Assembly: GCA_009667805.1 (NCBI GenBank)
Contig: CM019063.1
Location: 84,347,877 to 84,411,876 of the forward strand
Reading direction: 5' to 3'
DNA length: 64,000 nt
DNA from: Leptobrachium leishanense
Lineage: Eukaryota; Chordata; Amphibia; Anura; Megophryidae
The translations under genes and the position numbers were made by a program. The notes beneath the pieces are model-generated. The model made no database searches. It saw only the letters and a list, made by a program, of their open reading frames with translations, and had not been told where the DNA came from. Positions 59,115-64,000 of this stretch are shown here, one piece after another (within the stretch, counting starts at the first letter, position 1; each line of letters opens with the position of its first letter).

Positions 59115-60623
59115 TTACTGGTGCCCTCTGGCGTTTCCCGCCGGTGAGGTAGATAACAGTCCTTCCAGGGCTTCCAACAGTCCCTTGACTCTATCCTTCT
59201 CAGGCTTTCGGCCTTTGCACTGTGCGCGGAAATGGCCCATTTCTCCACACCCGAAACATCTCTTCTTAGAGAGCGGAGACGTCTTAGAGAGCAGAGACAT
59301 AGTTGCTTGTTGAGATTTGGTTAAAGGATTTGGACCAGACGCCACAGCAACTCCCGTCGTCTGCATACCTGTGAGGAATTTCTGCATTTCTGCCTGCATT
59401 TCTGTCACCTTCATCAATACCCGGCACAGTTCCGCGTGCGCTTGTTGCAATTCAACTTGAGCTTCCTGAACTTTCTTGACGGTTTTGGACAATTCACCCC
59501 GTTCAGGGAGGTTCGATTCTTTAGCAGCCCTCTCTGTAGATTTAAAACCAACTAGGTGTTCTTGTTCGTCCTCATCAGACCCATAGGTATCTAGAGAGTC
59601 GCTTTCAGGCTGCAGGCCGTCGCTATGTCTCACAGGTTGTGCATAAGCCCTTTCCCCCCGCCTGAAAGATTTCTCTTCTAGTAAAGCCTCTTCCTCTCGT
59701 ACAACTCGGATCAGTTCCAGGTACTTTAACTCTTGGTTACCTGCTCTGCTTCTCAGCTGCATCATCACTGGATCTAGAGGTTGAGAGCCCCTCAGGATCT
59801 GTTTTATTCGGATCTTATCTACTTCGGCCGGTTCGGCCCCTTTCTTCAGGAGTATCTGGTGTAGAATCTTATCCAGGCGCCTCATGTACTCGGTCATCCT
59901 TTCACCTCTTCTCTGATAGGTGTGTTCGTACTGATATACCAGTTCGGCCGCCTTTTCAGTTCGTCCAAAAACTTCTTCAAGAACGTTTAAGTAATCTAAA
60001 GCAGTACAATCTTTTCTACTCAGTTTTAGGTTTCTCACCGCTTCTGACGCAGGTCCCTTTAAGCTCTCGGTGATCCTTTGCTTTTTCTGGGCCTCAGGGA
60101 CATCCCACTCATCCAGAGCCTGCATCGCCTGTTCCACCCATTCTTCAAAGGTTTCTTCTCCCGCCGGGGTTGGTACGTTTCCTGTAAAATTTCTTAACCG
60201 TCGATAACCGAAGTTAGTGTGAGGAGGGCTTGTTTTCTGACATTTAGCCAGTAGATCTCCAATAGCCACGATAAATTCAGGCCCGATCATGGCCAACGGA
60301 CTAGGCGCGGAAACACTTGCGGATTCGCCACGTGGCGTACTTGGCTGAATTAGTTGGACTTCCACCTCTTCGGCCAGTTTCACGCTCGTGCCCTGAAAAC
60401 ATGGCGGAACACCCTTTCTCCATTCAAGAAGAACATACATGTGAGAAGTATCTGGTTTTTTTTTAATGTCCAGTATTAACCCCCGATGATCTGGTGCTAG
60501 TGTGGCCACGGCCTGGCGAATCTGATCTTCAGCCCAAGTGTCTGCGGGAATATCCATGACTATACAACATTCTAACTGGCTACTGTGCTCCCCACACCAC
60601 TCGGCAACAGTGTCTGGATCCAT
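59115..60623 (-). CDS. PNMA-like Gag
   Basis: About 502 codons from ATG at 60623 (an upstream in-frame ATG at 60680 lies in the primer-binding leader). N-terminal ~100 residues ('AEWCGEHSSQLECCIVMDIP') fit the RRM-like start of PNMA proteins. The capsid core from about residue 138 contains 'YRRLRNFTGNVPTPAGEE', 'WVEQAMQALDEWDVPE', 'SLKGPASEAVRNLKL', 'EEVFGRTEKAAELVYQ' and 'YQRRGERMTEYMRRLDKILH'. A coiled-coil-like stretch follows, then a CCHC knuckle 'CFGCGEMGHFRAQC' near residue 470. These are the hallmarks of mammalian PNMA/Ma antigens and their parent retrotransposons. The frame is fully open. It would form the capsid in the cytoplasm. Confidence 0.92.
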   Translation of the reverse strand: MDPDTVAEWCGEHSSQLECCIVMDIPADTWAEDQIRQAVATLAPDHRGLILDIKKKPDTSHMYVLLEWRKGVPPCFQGTSVKLAEEVEVQLIQPSTPRGESASVSAPSPLAMIGPEFIVAIGDLLAKCQKTSPPHTNFGYRRLRNFTGNVPTPAGEETFEEWVEQAMQALDEWDVPEAQKKQRITESLKGPASEAVRNLKLSRKDCTALDYLNVLEEVFGRTEKAAELVYQYEHTYQRRGERMTEYMRRLDKILHQILLKKGAEPAEVDKIRIKQILRGSQPLDPVMMQLRSRAGNQELKYLELIRVVREEEALLEEKSFRRGERAYAQPVRHSDGLQPESDSLDTYGSDEDEQEHLVGFKSTERAAKESNLPERGELSKTVKKVQEAQVELQQAHAELCRVLMKVTEMQAEMQKFLTGMQTTGVAVASGPNPLTKSQQATMSLLSKTSPLSKKRCFGCGEMGHFRAQCKGRKPEKDRVKGLLEALEGLLSTSPAGNARGHQ

Positions 60624-60660
60624 ATTTAACCCTTTAGATGCGGTTTTTCCAGAGACTGGA

Positions 60661-60681
60661 TCCCGGAAACGAGCCCCCACG
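60661..60681 (-). promoter_or_regulatory. Primer-binding site, tRNA-Pro-like
   Basis: Directly after the 5' LTR the minus strand reads C-G-TGGGGGCTCGT then TTCCGGGA. TGGGGGCTCGT matches the tRNA-Pro complement used by many vertebrate retroelements; two extra T bases interrupt the rest. Confidence 0.6.
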
Positions 60682-61758
60682 TGTAGCGCTCACTCCCGGA
60701 GGAGCCGCTGAAAATGAACCACGGGTCAGTCTCCCCGCACTAGGGAATAAATATACTCCAACACAGTTGTGAGTTTTTATCATTTAAATAGTTTACTAAA
60801 ATATTTGAGCAGATGTTGAGACACGGTATTCACAAGTATTATTACAGTATTTTCGTATCACGGTAAAACGCGTAGCGGAAAAGAAACGAAACACGAGGCT
60901 TCGTATTTCGGAAAATAAAATATTCGCAACCGAACATAAAAGCAATGCAATTTCCAGATAGTTCAGAAAAAGGGGACACGTAGCAAAACCCCAAACATAC
61001 AATCCCTTCGTATTACGGCAAACGCGCAGCGGAAAAAGAGAAAAATATATTCGGAACGTATCTTTATCTTTTACCCCCGTTCCGATTCGTAAAAGGAAAT
61101 GAGTCCTGCACAAGTTAAGTCCCAGAATGTAAGAGGTGTATATGTGTGTGTGGTACCCGGGTACTGTTCAACTGGCCAGTGAGTTTATTAAAGGAAGGTC
61201 TTCGACTAGTCAGTTGGGGCCCTGTGGACTTTAAAGAGAAAACAGCAGAGCGTCCTTTAATCATAAACAGCCTTGGAGGCCTCTCACCCATCCGACGATT
61301 TCTTTAGGCTCCGCTGACCCAGGACGTCTCTCCACCCGATTTTGACTGGGGATACTAGCGGCCGGATCCGTTGTCTGACCCACTACAGCTTATCCAGCTC
61401 ACCGCCTGCTCTCCGTTCGATTCCTCCGGTCTGCAGCAATGCCTGGATTCCGGCGGGTCTCCTTCTCCTCAGATTGGGTGATCCTCTCTGGACTAACAGG
61501 TCTCTCTTGGTCTTCTTGGTCTTTGGCTAGGCCCTCTCGTGATCTCTTCAATGCGTCTGCTCTCTTTCCTTCCCTGGCGCGCTCTGCGCGTTCTCCACGA
61601 GGCAGAGGATGTAAGTGTCCAGTCTCACCCACTTCCTGTCTTCTCGCAAAGCATGCCGGGCATTGTAGTCCCAATGTCCAGTATCTCTGATCGCGATAGT
61701 CTCCATCTTGTGGCCAAATATAGGTACTGCCACAGCAAGATTTTACGACAGCGCTACA
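60682..61758 (-). repeat. 5' LTR
   Basis: About 1077 bp. Indel differences from the 3' LTR include an extra TA in 'aaaatatattcgg', shorter TG tract near 61143, and single-base changes clustered around 61270-61520. Confidence 0.92.
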
Positions 61759-61762
61759 CACT

Positions 61763-62084
61763 AAAAATCAGGGCATTTGCTGAAATTTCGATGCAGTTTG
61801 GCGGTCTGTGAATAGAAGACAGTGGACAATGTCGGTGCCCCCGAACGCTGGCGAATTGCAATGTAGTTTGCTGTCAATTTGCTTGAATTTGGCCAAATGA
61901 CAGCTTAGTGAATAGACAAAATGGCCTGAAATTGCACCGACCGGTGCAATTCGGGGCCAATTCGGAGATTAGTGAAAAACCTCTTAAGTGTTATGTACAG
62001 TTTAATAAGCATATCTAAATAGATAAATCTACTGTCATACATAACAGTAGAGAATATGGAAGAGACACACAGATCATCTTAAGC
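61763..62084. other. Flanking host repeat, no gene
   Basis: Possible continuation of the 52870-53342 repeat ('gcttagtgaatagac'). Confidence 0.4.
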
Positions 62085-62306
62085 CAGGCGTGCTCAAACC
62101 TGGCCCCCTGTGGCTAAGCATCATGGGAGATGGAGTTCTTAAACATCTGGGGCAATATTAAAAAACTGGTGCTAACTTAACCAGAGCCGTTGTAAACGTA
62201 CCAGAGCCATTATAGTCTATGTAGTTGTAAAGTTTACAACAGCTCTGGTTAAATTAGCACCAACTTTGTAATATTTCCCCTGGAGGGCCAAGGCTTAGCA
62301 ACCCTA
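62085..62306. mobile_element. hAT-like MITE with a nested hairpin
   Basis: Outer ends 'caggcgtgctcaaacctggc' and 'gccaaggcttagcaaccct' resemble the 31397 element. Inner 62150-62278 is a hairpin: 'gcaatattaaaaaactggtg' against 'caccaactttgtaatattt'. Confidence 0.6.
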
Positions 62307-62489
62307 TCAGCTGCTAAAGAATAAGTGAAGAAATAAGCAAGGAAAGTTTAATACACCTACAGGGTTAATCAAAGAGAGCCGAATTGGCTCTGAAATTGCA
62401 CCAGTGAATTTCCCCATACGGTGCAATTTTGGAGCCATTCGACTATTCAAAAAACAGAAAGTTCGCCAAATATTGATGAATTCCCAGCG

Positions 62490-63200
62490 AAATATGGTGC
62501 TGTTCGACGGCAGTGAAATCCCCATAGAGAAGTAATGGTTAATCTATTCAGAGAACATCAAACAGCTGAGAAATGCCAGTGAAATGCCCTGATTGTGATT
62601 GTTGGTGGTTCCATTCGGCAGGATTATTCAGCTGAACCCTATAGGTTTCAATGTAAAAAATATTCCTGTTTTTAGCGAATATTTATTAAACCGTTTATTC
62701 TTGTAATTTGCAACAAAAAGTCTCTTTATTTTTAGGATTTTTTAAGCATTTTTTGAGATTTTTTGTTGTTGAATTTTTTTTCATATAGCGATTTCTTTTT
62801 CTGTAACAGATCTTTTTATTATTAATATATAATTCCTATGAATAATTCCAGGTATTTTCATGCAGTAGCTTTCTCGCAAACAGCTTTTAAATCTAGCGGG
62901 GTGTTTTTTTTAACGGTGACTGGTCGGAGCTCTGTTCAGCGGATCGTCGTTTTTTTTATGCATTTGGCAGGGATCGTCGGGTGTGTTCGGCTTTTCTGCA
63001 GCAGTTTATCGGGTCACTCCCGATTTATTTTTTTTCGGTGGTTTTGCGACGGTTTCTCTGTTTGACGCAGTGATTTTTCGGATGCGTTCAGCAGACTTTG
63101 CCTTCACTTCGGGGACCTTGCAGTGAACACTGAATTTACTGCAGGGTCGAGGAATTTGATTTTCAGAAGTGCAGGGAATGAAAGGGAGCAGTGACAACGA
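62490..63200. repeat. Dispersed repeat shared with 34196-34800
   Basis: Shares 'atagagaagtaatggttaat', 'ccctataggtttcaatgt' and 'aaaaagtctctttattt'. Later, 'ctttgccttcacttcgggg' and 'actgcagggtcgagga' parallel 34670-34720. Confidence 0.8.
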
Positions 63201-63419
63201 AGGTGCCCTTTGAAGAACCCTGCTACTGGAACTGGCCAACCTCAAGAATGCCAGATGACAAGCTATACCAATGTTAATTTCTTATAACTATTAAAAACTG
63301 ATTATATTATAAGTCCCAAATAGTTTTCATAAACTGACATTTATATCTTGATATGTTGTAGCGAAATCTTTATAATATCTCCTATAAAATATTGTTAAAA
63401 TGTTTATGCTTAAATGTTG

Positions 63420-64000
63420 AAAATAGATTCTGTAGGGGGGCGGAGCTAGCAGCAGCAACGAGCGGCCGTGTTTTCGAGGAGCTCCGCATTGAGCCAGCAT
63501 TTTATTGCCTTTTTCCTCCTCCTACACGGCGTCTTGCAGTGCCCGGTTGTCCCGGGGTGGTCTGGGGATTGCCGCGCTCCTTACCGGCTACTGGACCGGG
63601 TGTTCCGAGGTGCTCCGCAGCGTTTTCCCGAACTTGGGCCTAGTGACGGTGGCCATTTTTGAAGCCTCGTGCTCGCAACAGACTGCACCTCTGCAGCCTG
63701 CGGTGACTACAGCAACATGCCAAACAGCCGGACAGCGAAGGGGAGCTCCCGCCAGTGAGATATCAGGGAAACACTGACAGGTGGGTCTGTCACTGGAAGG
63801 GGGGATGTGATTGTACCTCTCCCTCCAGATTATGGATCGTCTGGGTAAGATGACGGTTCCTGGCCAAGCGGGGAAGGAGCGGGGATGGTGTGGCTGTCCC
63901 CTCAAATCATGTCACAAGACTTGCGCCCACTCTCCGCGGCGGCGAAGAAGCGGGCACAGAAAAAGTGCAAGGCCGCTTTAGCGGCATCCTCTCAGGCCCT
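63420..64000 (+). other. GC-rich stretch, possible LINE 5' region
   Basis: Starts 'ggggggcggagctagcagca', a style seen at L1/Tx1-like 5' ends. An ATG at 63909 opens a basic frame ('MSQDLRPLSAAAKKRAQKK') running off the window end. Too short to assign. Confidence 0.35.

Larger units (their letters stand above)
53347..61758 (-). mobile_element. Ty3/gypsy retrotransposon with PNMA-like Gag, full length
   Basis: LTRs at 53347-54421 and 60682-61758; both start TGTAGCGCT and end AGCGCTACA. CACT flanks both sides (53343-53346 and 61759-61762). On the minus strand the order is 5' LTR, primer site, gag, protease, RT, RNase H, integrase, acidic tail, purine tract ('aggagggggagag' next to the 3' LTR at 54422). 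LTRs differ at roughly two dozen positions by eye (about 2%). Pol has several frameshifts, so it cannot move by itself. Confidence 0.93.

Overview
The window looks like repeat-dominated nuclear DNA from a vertebrate, most likely an anuran amphibian. This is an inference from its repeats: L2-type LINEs ending in the 'cagcgctgcggaatatgctggcg' style tail, CR1, a Neptune-like Penelope element with a GIY-YIG domain, several hAT and piggyBac-like families, and a tRNA-derived SINE sharing its tail with a LINE. I find no convincing host exon, tRNA or rRNA gene. Nearly every readable protein segment belongs to a transposable element, and almost all are broken.

Layout. 1-8.8 kb: a Sushi-like Ty3 retrotransposon, split inside its reverse transcriptase by a 2.9-kb non-autonomous hAT element with 8-bp target duplications, which itself carries a minisatellite and an L2 copy. 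Then comes an LTR scrap fused to a minus-strand hAT transposase gene (TTF zinc finger, DUF4371-like) that is split by another L2. 8.8-24 kb: small hAT, piggyBac and hairpin elements, three more arrays of the same 'CATGGATATGCCCCAGCTC' minisatellite, and a perfect 77-bp inverted repeat. 24-40 kb: a solo LTR, an L2 LINE, nested MITEs, a 2.3-kb hAT element with its own minisatellite, and a minus-strand LINE whose catalytic YADD tyrosine codon is a stop.

40.1-47.9 kb is the centrepiece: a Penelope-like element arranged as a 5'-truncated inverted copy, then a pseudo-LTR, a nearly full plus-strand copy, and a second pseudo-LTR holding a palindrome-rich piggyBac-like insert at TTAA. One 11-bp duplication brackets the whole, so it behaved as one insertion unit. 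49-51.5 kb: a CR1 LINE with a hAT element at its 5' side and a solo LTR inside its coding sequence.

53.3-61.8 kb holds a complete but frameshifted minus-strand Ty3/gypsy element with two LTRs about 1.07 kb long. Its Gag resembles the PNMA (paraneoplastic Ma antigen) family, followed by protease, RT, RNase H, integrase and a long acidic tail. The last 2 kb contain short repeats and a GC-rich stretch that may be the 5' region of another LINE.

The genes do not form a cellular pathway. They are layers of insertion, and because several insertions left exact target duplications, the order of events can be read: the Sushi-like element before its hAT; hAT transposase before L2; CR1 before its solo LTR; Penelope before piggyBac.
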